This document shows positions 24,601-39,600 of a stretch of 64,000 nucleotides of DNA, one piece after another (position 1 is the first letter of the stretch; every line of letters starts with the position of its first letter). The stretch is from Siphonodentalium dalli. Its lineage: Eukaryota; Mollusca; Scaphopoda; Gadilida; Siphonodentaliidae. A model generated the notes under the pieces. That model worked only from the letters and a program-made list of their open reading frames with translations, searched no databases and was not told the origin of the DNA. Made by a program: the position numbers and the translations under genes. The stretch spans positions 205,446,151-205,510,150 of the forward strand of contig CP136065.1 of assembly GCA_032622095.1 (NCBI GenBank), written 5' to 3'.

Positions 24601-27600
24601 TAATTTGGCCTAATGGGAGTTTCTTAAAGTATTCAGAGACAGATGATAGTTTGTAGCGGTCACTGTTCAAACTTTGAACAACAGTGAGCTTGAGTAATTT
24701 AAGTTGTCTCACCTTGATAAGCTCGACCTGTGCTTGGCTTTCAGATAGTCCTATTCGACTTTTATGAGACCTGACAATCTCCTCTCGGATGACGGCAGCT
24801 CCATATCGCTGTACAAGGCTTTGTGGGTAATACTGCTCCAACATGAAGTAGTTCAACCCCATTGCCTCGCGATCGTAGTCCCCGTACTCGGCCTGTAAAG
24901 CGAGTCCAGCCAGCTCCGTGGCCTCGTCTCGGGTGCATTGTGTTCTTTCTTCCAGCATGTCTCGACGCATTTGTAAGTAAAATAGGTGCTTTGTACTCAG
25001 ATGTCTGCAGAAAAGAGAAAAAACAGATTATACAAGAGATTGCACCACAAGGTGCTGGGATATGCCCATGATGGCAAATTGAAATATGGGCAGGACGGAA
25101 CTCAAATTTAAACTTAAGACTTAGAAGAGCCAGATGGATAATTGTGAGAAATTTACAAACTAAGGTCCATAACTCAGGCAAAATTTTTTAGATAATCGCA
25201 CTAATTCAAGACAGTGTGGCAAGCAACTTGTATAGCAAATATTATTGAAATCGGTGCATACTTGTTTCAATTGTCAAGCCAGACGAACCAAAATTGGGAA
25301 AAATTGACAAATTAAGGTCCATAACTCAGGCATAAAAATAGGTTCAAACCTGGTTTTCTGATGGATTTGAGATATTGTGGCAAGAAACTTGTATACCACA
25401 AATTATTTAAATTGGTTCATATTTGTATGAGTTATTAAGCCGGATGGATGGATGAAAGAACGGACAGACGGATGCAGTCAATCCAGTATATCCCCCATTC
25501 ATTTAGAGAGTGGGGATATAATTATGGTAGACTCTACAAGCAGACGCCATGACCGGTATGGGTGGGAAATTTGCCAAGTATGTTTAAATACAGACTAATG
25601 TTCAGCAAAAAAACATCAATACAAAATTTATGCCAAGGACACTCCCTCTCAAAATAGAAAATGTTTCCAATTAATAATATGATTTGTTTCCAATTAATAA
25701 TATTATTTATCAACAATTTCTAATATGATTTGTTGACAATTAATATGATTTGTTGAAATTAATAATATGATTGGTTGACAATCAACATGATAATTTTTCT
25801 TCATTCTAATTGTTGCGATAAACATTGTCAGAAATTAATAATAGGAACTCCCCTCAGATAAATAACCAATTTTACAATCAAACAACATATATAAATGAAC
25901 AATTTTATAGTTTTGTCATACAACTAATGGCCTACTGGCATGGAGTTTTGGTTATTGAAAATGGGTTTGCTCTATAGACACACCATTTTTCAAATAAAAT
26001 TATCTCAAAATGGTTGTCCCCTGTCCCTTCAACAGATACATGCTGAAACAGGATATGTTACCCACCTCATAAGATGTAGGTGGTGAACATAAAATCTGAC
26101 TCGGAGATGCATGGTAAACGTGATTGATGGCATCCCACATTTAGCACCATCCTTCCACCCCTCAGGTGCGACCTTCTGTAACTTTGTTTCCGGGTCGATG
26201 AAGTAGTACTCTCCCTCTGAAACAGAAAATTAAGAGACTCCTGAATAGATTCTACCAAGTCGAAAAGGTTATATTATAAGGCCAAAAAAAAAAGTGATTT
26301 GATTCTCAGGCATTGGATGTTTTATGCTGATTTTTTATATTATGACAAAACAAGAACAAATAAATTAAAATTTATTGAAATAATTTTTGTTTTATATGTT
26401 TTTAGCAACATGTCCATACATATTGAGCATTAATTACAAAATACATGAAGTCTTAACATATCTCTTTAATGTATGAAGAGTGACTATCATGTACATGCAT
26501 AGTGACATAGATTCATAGATGACTACATCGAAGAAAATGATTAGCTGATCTTCTGGTGTACAGATTATTCAAGTCAAAGTATGAAATTGAACAAAACATT
26601 GTCAATGCGCGAACTGTCAAAGTGAGAATGGAGCTTTCTCACACCCACAGCAGTAGTACCGTACCGCCCACTGGTAATAAGATTTAATCCATATAAATAT
26701 TGTCTGTTACCCAATATCGACATAAGAAGTGAACACATCAGCAGTTGCCCTTATGTTAACTAGCTGAAACAGACTGATGTATATGATTCGTGCAAATTCT
26801 TATCTTTTAAACTGTTTGATTCAAAATTGTTTTTATTTAAATTAAATTTATAACATCTTCCGGGGTACCCCAAGGCACCACACCAAATTTGGTTGAAATC
26901 AGTTAAGGGCTCTGGAAGAAAATTCGCAAACAGACAGACAGATCCCTGAACTCTTTAATATATCTAAACCAGAGAACACACATTCGTTTTGCCATTAAAT
27001 GTGAATATTATGACAAGTGTATAAATGTTTTAACATCATGGCGCAAATATAAATCTCAGTATATTATGATTTGACAACAAAAAAGGTTGTCTGAATATTG
27101 CCAATTTAACACTAAATGTAAGCACGGATATCAAAATTATGGTGAAGAAAGATGGCAGTAGAATTTTCAATGCAGCCATTGGCCGGCTCAGTCGCTGATT
27201 TGTCGAAAATATCCGCTAAATAATTATTTGATTGACAGCTGGGGAAAGGTCCATTCTATTCACAAGATTGAGAAACAGTTATCATCGACTGGAAATCGAA
27301 AAATGGAGACACAAACAGCCCCCAAAACCAATGAGAGAAAGATTGTGTTCTGCATGTAATTCAAATAAATTGAGTCAGGATATCATTTCATCTTAGAATG
27401 TCAGGCCTACGAAAGTATTCGTGAAACTTATGTGAAGGAGGGACAAATAAGATATAACAGAAACGCAGGTATCGTGCATAAAAAAAAGATAGCGATGCTG
27501 GAAAAGCTTGAGGGGACAAATACATCATATCAAAATGGGGGAGCTTCCAGTCGACATTGGCAATAGTCTTATTGATCCAAGTATATATCACAAACACAAG

Positions 27601-30600
27601 ACATTTGGTGAGACACATTCCACGCACTATTTACTGTTTAGAATATTGAATATTACATTTTAGCACACTTCATTTACTACTCTTGGAAATATCAGAGTGG
27701 TGTGCATTCAAGTGTCATCTTACAAGAGGCCAGGAGGACTTGCTTGTTGCACAGAAAGTAGAACAACAGTTACAGGCATCAATTCAATATAGAAAATGAT
27801 TGTTTATAGTTTAAAGAACAAGTGTGTGCGCAGAAATTTTCAATCAATATGACATTGTTTATTAGATATCGCTCCACCCGTCACTGTGATTTCTAACAGA
27901 AAAATAGTTAAGGTGGTGTAGAGATGGGTTGCTTCTGTATTTAATTGGTAACCATGTAAAATTTCAAATCTTAAATAAACAAAGTAAAATGGATTTATAG
28001 AAAAACTAGAGCATTTATCTAGTGCAAGCATTGGTTTATTTTCTGATAAAAGAAAACAACAGTTAAGGGTTTTAAAAACTAAAATATTTGCTACTTATCA
28101 AGTTATGGGTACACATAAAAATGACAAACAAATAGGTACCGTATCAGTGAGGAATTACATGGAAATTTGTTGGGCAAATTTTCCAGACTGTGAACATACA
28201 CTAAATTGAGGTTGACCGTTTGTTTAAATAAATACACATTGATGAGTAGTTTCCTTAGGTAATGTTTAGATAATATAAATACACATTGATGAGTAGTTTC
28301 CTTAGGTAATGTTTAGATAATAAGTTCAACTAATGTTTTGTGCCATTTTGTTGAACTTATTATCTGAACATTTCCCAGCAATGAATATAAATTCTTCAGG
28401 TTTGTATTATTATCTTCATGCTTGAATTATCTGTCTGGGTCTGGATATATTTTTTTTAACATCCTCCAAATGAATAGTAGACCATTCCTATCAGGGATGT
28501 GGTGACCGAGGGTGGGATGTCACCCCTCCTCCCAACTTTGGTCAAAATTTTCAACAGTTGGAAATTTCATACCTGACACAAAATTAGTTAGAAATTTCAC
28601 ATCAACAATAAGTTGAATTGTTCTCGTAGATTGATTTTCCAACAATTTATTAGTGGGTAAAACTGGGTAACTTGTTGTGGTTTTAGACCAACATTTACAT
28701 ATTTTCCTACTTTTGGACTGAAATTTTGCAACCTTTGGGAGGGTATCAGGGCAGGTGAGAGGCTCCCAAAAAATCGGCGTCTCTGATCAATAATATATCG
28801 GAATGTGTCCATTTCGTCTCAGATATGTGTTGTTATAATATTGTAAGTGTCATTGCGTTGCCAAAGAAACTGAAACGAAGAAGCATGTCGTTGCAAAAAT
28901 GAGAATGCGAACGAAAAGAAATGTTATACCACGTGGGAAATGGTCCGGAAACTTTCTCTTCTGGAACCTACGATCGATCGATGAGTGGCCACACAGTCAA
29001 CACAACTACATGTACATGCAGTAGGTCGTTGACTTTTGTCACCTTTATTGTCAACTGTCTTAGAATAAGTGTGCACTTTATTTGAATTGATGACGTGTGC
29101 ATGATGAAACATGCACAATCATTCTACAACGAAACTGATTGATTACCACGGCCTTGTCTTTAAACCATAGCGGTATCAATATAAGTTGCACGGGACTTCA
29201 TCTTGTATGCATGAAACGTCGCTGTATTTGCGTTTCACTAAGTCTTTTATGTTTTGATTTTGGTATGGGGGAAATATTTGTGTATAGTCAGAAAAAGTTT
29301 AGGGTCAGCGTCAAGAAATATGGTCAGTCGGGGCCCACAACTATTTTGTGTTTGCTTAAACTTGATGGTTCAATATGACTTTTAGTAGTCTCACATTCTA
29401 ATTAAAGTTCATGATTTAGCAACACAGCAAGCTGTTCCCCAACTTATCATGACCCTCTGTAACTGGTAGTGCCATGTTGTATCCAGTTGTGTTGGACTAA
29501 TTGCTATATGTTAAGTGATTGCATACTAAAACCGAAACCGAAACTGAGGTTTTAAACCCAAAAAAAACGAAACCGAAATGTAAATTCTATAACCTTCCAA
29601 CACTATCATATATAACAGAATGCATTGGCCTAGCAATATTTACCTTGACTTGTAAGCCATTGCATTCTCTTGTATATGCAAGGCTCCCAATGGGAGACTC
29701 GCATATATAAGAGAATGCACTGGCACAAGATCTTTAATGCTATACCAGCGCAACTCCCGCCATGAAAGGGTTAAATGATGGAAAATGTTGTCACCTTAGC
29801 ACCACCTAAACATCTATTCTATTTGATAGAAGTAAGTTATATTACAGTGACGAGGGACATCTTGAGATATCCAACTCATCTTCTAGTTATACTTCTCATA
29901 TTCTCTCACCACGATACATACACTCTATACTCTATAGCTAACTATTGAAAGTGTCAACGCACAATGGTTCTATTGAGTTGTCAACTGTTGATGACATCGG
30001 GGAATATTGAGGGTGAAATTCACAATCACTAGATGACGTAGCTTGCAAATGACTATCAAAAAGAATAAGGCCACACCAATATATTGCCTGGTGCCATATA
30101 TTGGGGCAAAATAAGCATACATGTATGCTTATTAATTTCCCGATAAATTTCCCACATGTATGGTTGTTATTTGGCCCTGTATGTTAATGAATTTTTAGCC
30201 GAAAAAATATGCAAAACAATCTGTCAATCTTCAATGGGAATAAAAAACTGAAGCGTGACTGTTGAGATTGGAAAACAAAATAATATATCATAACTAAAAT
30301 GAAAACACTACGTGGAACAGTCTGTAAAATTCATACCGATAAGTAACTCTCCATGTTGCGAATGAAAATTTCAAATCTGTTCCACCCTGTATTGTATTGT
30401 ATAGTTTTTCAAAATGGCCACTCTACTGTTATTCCAATATGTACTGTTAGTTGGCACTCAAGGGTGGTTTACGAACATTTGAGTGGGGATAAAGTAAAAA
30501 CAGAGGGAAATATTCATCACCATCTTAACAACCGATAAACATTAAATGGGGAAACTATGCACATGAATATTGAAAGTTTTTTTTAAATGATATGATTTAT

Positions 30601-33600
30601 TCATATTATAGAAAATACTCTGCCATCAACTATATTCTACACTATACTGTCTCTTCCCATAAAGTTTTATAAAGATTCCGGGGATAAAATGATAGATATG
30701 AATCGAGGACACCCGTCCGGAAAAGTTTCTATCAATTAAAATAAATTTCATTTATAATTTCTCACATAAGTGGGTCAGTTATATTGGCTATTTTTAGAAC
30801 AGAAATATGCGCAAAAACGTTCATAGCATATCAACATAGGGAACCAGGGAACTTAAAAACAAAGAACAACTCTATTGCATTAGGCACAAATTGCATTTAA
30901 ACTGTAGATAGCACTATGATTGAAATAATCCACTTTATTATGCCTTTGTAGACAAATAAAGTATACAATCTTCAGTTTTTTCTCTATTTTATTCACAAAA
31001 TACATAAACTTGTAGTCTTAAATCAGGATTGATAAAAGTTATGCTGTTGTAATTGTGACAAGGAAGAGATGAACCATCTTTAAAAAGGAATGTTAGTAAT
31101 ATGGGGGGGGGGGGTGTAAAACCAGGCTATTAAATTACTGTTGCCTAAGCTTATAGAATATAATTGTATGCACATCAGTAGCATCTCAACAATGGCTGTG
31201 AAATAATTCCTAATCCACACAAGTGCATGTCATTTTAAAGAATTGTATTCTAAGTGGTCTCATATGTAGCAAAATTAAATCATTCAGCCAATAGAATCAC
31301 TTCCATTGAGGGAGCGTGAAACAACCAATTATGATATGGTTTGTTCCTTATCAGTCAATAATATGAATTCTTCAGGCTTGGTGGCAGCATATCTACTATA
31401 GTGGCATAACTAATAATGGAGAAGAATTGAGAAACAGTTAATTTTTTCTACAGACTTGTGCATGAACCATGTAATGGAGGATAAATGAATAGGAACACCG
31501 GCCAGTTTATGTCAGAAAAAAATCAGTGAAATTACTAAGACATGTATCCATGGCAACTGGAATGTTCTTCATTCTTTCTACCTATATATCAGTTTGAGAA
31601 TTAGACTAACATGGTTTCCATAGCAACAACATTTGTGGTCTTTGATGTATGTCTGATAGCCTTAGAAATAGCTGCATATAAAGTATTCATCACAAAAACG
31701 GAGAATCAACTACGATGTCGGAAACTCTGTATGTATCAGGCGGCTTGCAACCATATTCACTTTAGAAACAAATGTTGCATTCTCATAAAGGACCCTTCGA
31801 CTCCTTACGGTGAACCAGTGAGCAAAACAGGAATAGCCAGCAACAATGTCTGCACAGCTGCCTAGTCTGTGTTCCGACGGGAGTGATTGCACCAGGATAC
31901 AGACGTGAGGAGGTGTTGGGTGTCGATCTCATCGGATCTAAGGGATTCAAGATCTACACAGAGGGTACAGATTTTGACGGAGCGAAGCAGTATTGTGAAG
32001 ATCAAGATGGACAACTGTTTGTGGTTGAAAATGGAGCCCAATGGCAGGAAATAGAGAAAAGTGGAGATGTCATTTTGACAGGAACAAATTTGAATGGATT
32101 CTGGATCAATGGCAACGATAGAGCGGTGGATGGAAGCTATGTCACAACCTCCGGCGAGCTGATGCCATGGTTCAAGTGGGGACCCGGTGAACCGAATTAC
32201 CAGACCACAAATGAAGACTGTGTAGAGCTGAGGAGGGGTAATGGTTACAGAATGAATGATAACATTTGTCAGTTAGACAACAAAGGTTTTATTTGTGAGT
32301 GGCTTCTATTCTGAGGATTCTCATATTGGACAATCAACTCCATGTTAGTCAGTTTTCTCTAATGTTTGTATACAAAGCCTATAGTATAGAGATCTCACCA
32401 TCAAATTCTCACAGCCAGTGGCAGATGATATTGGGTGTCATGACTCTTACAGCAGACGAATTACAACAGAAATAATTCCGAACACAGGGAATCACAAGTA
32501 ACCAGACGGACACTGTGTCAGACGAAATGGAGGTTGTGCCACTCATTAATAATGGATTTTAATTGAATTGTGGTAAAACAGAAACTACATAGCTTTAAGA
32601 CGGACATTGAATCGGAATGAGCAGAGCTAGGGCTGTCATTAGCGAGTAGGGAACTCGATTGAACCATGGATAAACAGAAACTATCGAAAGTTTGACGGAC
32701 ATTGCGTCAGAACGGATGGTTGGGTCATTCATGAAGTGAGAGTCTCAAAGGACGTGGTGTTATCTATACTAGCAGCTAAATGGCCAGTCAGAAGATCGTG
32801 TGTAAATATAACTGAGAAGACAATGGAAATGCAATTAATGCATTGTCGACCAGTCCATTGTTTTGTTTCTGATTGTACATGTACATTGTTATGAAGATTT
32901 TCTTCACAGTGGACATTCATGGGTCATGTACATAAACTTTGAAGTTCAGAGAATATCATTGTGACCAAACACTATATACACGAGCAGTTGACGTAAATAT
33001 GGCCATGCATTATCAATGGAGAGAGTTGTGTGAAACAATAGTCAGGCAGAAGGTGCATGGTGTAGAATAAAGGTGGGAAGAAAACAAATGACACATTCTA
33101 ATCATTCAGTTTCAGAGTGGATAATAAACTACATTTATGTGACATCACTGATGTCTGTACATGGACTAATGGTGGCAGCCTAGTTATTTTCCACTTCATC
33201 AATGGTGAGAATGAATATGATTTTAGAACTATCCAAGCGGTGGAACTTTCAAATCAATAATTTGTTGCTCATGCAATCTGGGTTTTAATTGAATCGAACT
33301 TTCAAATCAAGGATTTACACTGTTTGACAGTCACTCGGGTGTTGTATTTTATATGCTGTTCTGAACATTTTGTTTGAAAATCGACTGGATTATTTATACA
33401 GTAGATTAGTGTTTTCTGTAGCCTAGAATGCAATGCCATATATCATATAATCTCACAATGATTGAACTGCCAAATGAATTATGTCTGCTGTTTGAGAGTC
33501 ACTCATGTTTTTGTGAATTTATGTTGTTCAGATTTTGGTTATTGGACTGTACACTTGTTCAGTATTTTCTGTTGCCAAGAAAGCAATGCCACACCTCATA

Positions 33601-36600
33601 TAATATCGCTGTAAAATATTCTAACATGATTCTGACCCATACAATGAAATGAGCCAACACATCAAGTAATATACAACATCTTATATTTATCACACCAGTA
33701 TTGGTCAGGAATATTTACAAATCACACAAATTTTTAAAAAGATTAAATCACTTTCTCTCAGCTTAAGTTTGGTTGAAGTTGGTAAGGCATTGAGCTCAAG
33801 CTGCTAAATATAGTTGCCTTTAAAGATATGGGCGGCCTTCGTGATGGGTAATGTTTGATAAAATAGTCACATCAGATAAAACCACGGACCCTAACATGTT
33901 GCTAAATTCAGGATTGTGGGAGATCTATGCTATTGCAAATTTAAATAGAAATTTTTTACCAAAAATCCCACTCTTATCGGTATCCCGGTGGGATTGCAGG
34001 ATTCTGGTGATGTGATAATGGCCTCCCAGGTACTATTCGACAGTGATTTCACCCTATGGTGGCTATCGACGAATTTACACCAAAATGGGGCACCTATTAA
34101 CTTCCATGTATAATGGTTAGCCCCATGTTCTTAACAGTAGCTGTACAATAACGAAATAACACAATCATGTATAGTCATTTTTGTTTCGGGAGTTTTTTAT
34201 TCGGTTTTACATGAATAGGCAAACGCACTTTATCAAGTGATATAGCAAGCACAAACTTGTTAGCTTAGAGTTATGTTTGCCAGAATGCTTGCAATTGGAA
34301 CCTCAGACCAATTATAGACCCCCGGCCTACATGGAGTTAAGTGTGCTCTAAACTATATATTAATATAGATATGAGTCTATATAAGATTAATAAAGGACAA
34401 CTTGAGTAAATTTCAGTGTAGGAAAATAATTTCGTTACTCATTTTTCCGGCCCCGACACACCCATATTCACCCCCCCCCCACCTTGTGTCTGGAGAATGC
34501 ATGTCATGAATCTCTAATCTGATTACGTCCGTATAGAGTTCATAATCCACCACTTCAAATCATGGGAACAAGCTCATGTTCTGACAGGGAAGTTTATAAC
34601 ATTGACATAAACATTGCAGCTATAATATATTTCTTGAGTAATACCTGTTCCCCAGAAATAATTATGTACTAATATTCAACAGTAAGTGTAGGTCCCAGCT
34701 CGAAATTGCATGCATGAAATAGGTCAATTTGTTGAGCCAAGTATGATATGCATACCTTACAATCGTGGAATTTCTTCCGGGTAATCAATTCAATGTTTAT
34801 TGAGATATTGACTCACAAACATGGCAAAACAACGTGCAATCTGGAGTTGGTAGAATGACCCCTTACTGTGAAATTGATTATGAAGGAACATGTATACTAA
34901 TAAAGAAATATATTCCCTGCTTTGTGTGTTGAATGTTATAAACTTCCCCATCAGAACATCAAAAAGTTCCCATATTTTAAACGGATGGAATATAATCTCT
35001 ACGTGCATAGCCAGAGTAGTAATTCATTACATGGTCTAATAGTTGTCGACTCATTCCTATATTCTATAAGAGAGAGAAATATATTCAGCACATGCTTTAG
35101 AAACAGACAATTTTACTACCATTCATAGGCTTGAAATACAAAGGAGTCTCAATATAATTATTTATTATTATATTATTATCATTATTATGTTCCTGTCTAA
35201 AACCCCTTGTACTATAGATGCAATTTTGAAATAACCACCAAATTATTGTCAACATGCAGGGACCATTTTTCTCACAGGGACAAATAAGATCTAACAAAAA
35301 TTCAGGCATTGTGCATCGAAAAAAGATATCGATGCTGGAAAAGCTTGCGGGACAAATCCGTCATATCAGAATGGTGGCGCTTCGGGTAGAGATTGGCAAT
35401 AGACTTATTGAAGGGGTATTATTAATCAATATCCTTGAGCATCATCCACTGTTTTAAACATCGAGATGCACTAATTTCTGAGTTCCAGTTATGAATAATT
35501 GCAAACTCTTAGTATCTGAAGTAGGTCTGTAATAAGAATGGACATATAGCACACAGTTTGACTTAAATTTTTAATCAAAATAATATAAAACTTTTGAATG
35601 TTAATGTTAAACACCACATAGAAGACTTCATTTATGATTTATAAACAGAAAATTAAATTTTTCAAATTGAGAATATATTAACCTCTTGGTGCTATACATC
35701 AGAACTCAGCATAGATGTAAAATTTCAGCTGTCTGCCGTACGTACGCACTAGTGGTCAATCACTAATGACAACTGGAACTAGGAAATTAGCACATTGGAA
35801 ACATTGTATCTCAACATTTAAATCAGTGTATGACGTTCCAGGATTGTTAATGATAATGGCCTTTCTAGAGAAGTCAGTTTTATGGTTTTCAGCATATTCC
35901 CGTTATATTTTTCCAAATGGGATGAACAACAATGGCTCAGCACATGACATCATGACATCATTTAGCAGTAAAGCTGAGTAAAGAGGATAAAAAATTGACA
36001 GTTGTTGTAAATTCATTCAACTTGAGTAATATATATCATAAACATACCACTTATGTAAGCGAGTCCGAAGTAGTAAAACTCTGTCAGACCCATGTACGTC
36101 ATTAATGCTTCAAATAACTGCTGTCCCGTCATCCCGGGGTCACAGGTCGCCTCGACCTTCTGTCCTGTCAGCAGGACAACCATCACTTTACGCATCAATG
36201 ATGGGTTCTTCATGCTCTGTAAATTAGATACCAATTTGAAAATGATTGAAGGATCAAAATTCAGGTCATCATCCAGAATTTAATACAATCTTAGTCCAAA
36301 TGGACATAACTTCAGCATATATTCTCTTCTGAAACTGAGTATGAAAAAAAATAGATGTAGCTGACTTGACAGATGGATCGAAAATATAATTGTTATGCAG
36401 CAATCGTGAGAAGTGATTGTTTGAATCTTGTTTAAGCAATTACGTTTAGGAGATAAATGTACCCTGTTGAGTTTTACATTCTGGGATTCGAGCATGAAAA
36501 CTTGCCGGCGAGTTCACAAACTGTTTTCATGCTCGAATCCCAGAATGTACAACGAAACGGTACGATTATCTCCATTATAATTAAATCTAGCAAGGAATTT

Positions 36601-39600
36601 GCAAAAAACCTGTATAAAAAGTATCATTTAGTCATTTTCATGACATGAATCGAGACTTTCATTTTGCCGTTGTCACCGTGCACAAATCGTTGGGTTTGTT
36701 CATTGCATTATCGGAACAATTTCCTTTGGGGCGGGTTGGCTAGTTTCGCTACTCCGTTCTGCGCCGATGAAATTTACCATGATACATTAAGATTTGATGC
36801 ATGCTGGAGCGGCCGATGTCGGTGAATCGAAAACTAAAGTTAGCCGCTCTCGGCCAATCAGAATGCTTGTTTTTAGTGACAAATACTCAATTGAATTACA
36901 ATAAAAAATATAACTTTTTGAGTGATTGATGTAATCATAAAAACATACAAGTATATAAACCGTGCATATTCTGAGTTTAGCATAAAAATAAAACACAGAT
37001 ATTTAAAAATTATATTTTAATCCATAATTAAATTAGTGAGAATTAAACGTACTTCTCCTTGTGGTGGTAATGGTAGGTGGATAACTGGCTTAGCTGCTCT
37101 CTGTATGAACTCGGGACCATAAAAATCCTACAAAAAATAATAAAAATATTACTCTCACTCTATAGTGTACAACATAAATACCCAATAATTTTGACTATAA
37201 GATGCCAATGTCTATCCACTTTGTCTGTAATGGATTATTAAAAACACATGAAACTTCACATGTGTACTTTAGGTGTTTTACTTCAATTTGAAACAAGCTA
37301 ATGCAAATCACTGTGTATTTTGAGTGTTATTTTTTCGATTTATGTTCTTTTGAATCCATCAACATTATAACCACAACATTCAGGTTGTTGTATTAACCTT
37401 TGAGTAACTTACTATGGAGAGTTTTTAATCTTATCACTCTAGAATTTGCTTCACAGCCATCTCATACAGGATGGAATTTTACAATGATTAATAGTTACAT
37501 ACCCTGTTGAGTTTTGCAGGTTTAATGACAACTTTCTGCTTTATCGGTGGAGTTTGTGTCTGTGTTGTGGCTGCTGTAAATTTAGGACTTGTATCTTTGC
37601 TGGCTCTACAACCAAAAACAATTTTTTTTTTATAAAGTGCAAATCGTTATTTCTCCATTATCAATACGAAGCAATGTTTCTATCTTGACTATTAACTTGT
37701 TTCTATATTATAAACTTAAAGGCATATTATGGGCTTCTTTCAGTATTTCTAACTCATATTTCAGTACTCAGGCAGTATGCTCACTTAAGGAATATAACAA
37801 CCAACTATCATTGCTAAAAACTTCAACAACATCAGTTGAATCATAGAAGTATTTATTATCCATCCCTTTACTAATCTATTTCTGATTTGGCAAAAGCCAT
37901 CACATGATAATCCGGGAAAAAGTCACATTGGACTCCCGAAAGTTTGTGACTTCATGGAATCCTGATAAAAATGTATAATGTATATTTTTTTTAATTAAGT
38001 TTTTTATCGGGACTCTGTGATGTCACAAAGTAACTCTATTGCCAATGAATCGGTGAAATTGTGATGCGTGTGCACTACTCTGGTGGATTTAGCAGACGTT
38101 TCACTTCCGCATTGAGTTTTTTTTTCACTTCTGTGTTTACTGCTCCAAATCATGCATTCTGATGACCAAATACAGGCTTTTATAGAGAATCAAGTGCCAA
38201 CAATATTAATACCAAAAATAACCACAAAAGTTTTATTCCCAAAATTTGGATAAACACACATATGGATTATAAAAATGTCATTATACAATGTTGTGTACAG
38301 TATGTCTTTTTCTTGTACTCATCCAAGTTGTGGTGAAAAGTCAACTCAACAGTGCGTGTCTCGTCCAATATCACTCGTACAAGAAAAACACATACTTTAC
38401 ACAATGTATAATAACATACTTTACACATTGTATAATAACTTTATAATACGGCATCTTGGCTTAGAGAAAATAGCTCTTTATTCAGAATGAATTAAATCAT
38501 GATATAAACGGTATTCGAAAATGATTCTGACACTGAAATTGTTTTAATTTATAATCTATGTACAAGAATGATGATGTTTACTGCCATCTGTGTAAAACAT
38601 TGGTATATTTAAGGCAAAGAGTAGCATTTATTTAGCTTTAAATCTGTGTTTATAAAACTGTAAAAGAGCTGAGGATATTAAATCTTTTCTCTTGTTTGCA
38701 AAATCAAATTTTAATTTCAAAACTATTTTGAAATGAGAACAATATCAAGTCCACTGCAAACAAGAAACATAGACAATCTAAAATAATGAAGAAATATTTC
38801 GATTTTTATGAAAAATCAATGAATAACTTGTTTTATTACACTCCTGTGCGCGATTTCCATTGAAAACGCTGTTAATTAAAATTGGTAATGTCACTAGTGA
38901 ATTATGTCATTTCCCGTGACGTCATTGACGTTACGTCGCTTACTGATCTAGACTAAATTTTCTATGGTTGATCTTTATCCACATCGGGACTTTTAAGCAT
39001 TCATTCTGTGCGTTTTAATCATATTTGGCGAACCAAATTGATGCAGAAGTGTAATAAATAGAGTAATCAATTAGTTCCGAGAATTACGTTCAATAATTCA
39101 CTCGAGGCGAGAGACGTTTGAGTAAGAAACTCGTGCGCTAACGCGCACTCGTTTCTTATCGACGTCTCTCACCTCCCGTGAATTATTTAACGTAATTCTC
39201 GGAACCAATTGATTACTCTCTATATAGAGTTACATTTTCTCACTGACCTGAGGGGATGATTATCGTGAGGATGAAATGACAGTTCACTGCTCAGAATGCT
39301 CTCCTGGTCTCGGTCTCTGTCCTTCCCAAACCTTATTCCCATATTAGATCCAAATTGGGACTGTAGCAATGGCATAAAACTCCCTGTAAGAGAGAATAAT
39401 AGAGGTAGAAAGTTGATTAATCGTTTTGCTAAAATATGGTGGGAGAACTGTGCTGGTGCAGCATTAAAGATCATGTGCCAGTGCATTCTCTTATATATGC
39501 GAGTCTCCCATAAGAAGCCTCGCATATATAAGAGAATGCACTGGCTTACAAGATCAAGGTAAATATTGTTAGGCCAATATATTCTCTTATATATGCAAGG

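Larger units (their letters stand above)
26217..31610. other. Intron sequence, mostly featureless
   Basis: Downstream part of the 9.8 kb intron between exons 9 and 10. Apart from the repeats listed separately (26830, 27380, 28230, 29590) I see no gene, RNA or ordered structure. Confidence 0.55.

Noticed and set aside
31883-32314. Bacterial-style GTG start for the lectin domain
   Set aside because: This is an animal gene; the frame continues upstream of the GTG and the true start must lie in the 31611 ORF or an earlier exon.
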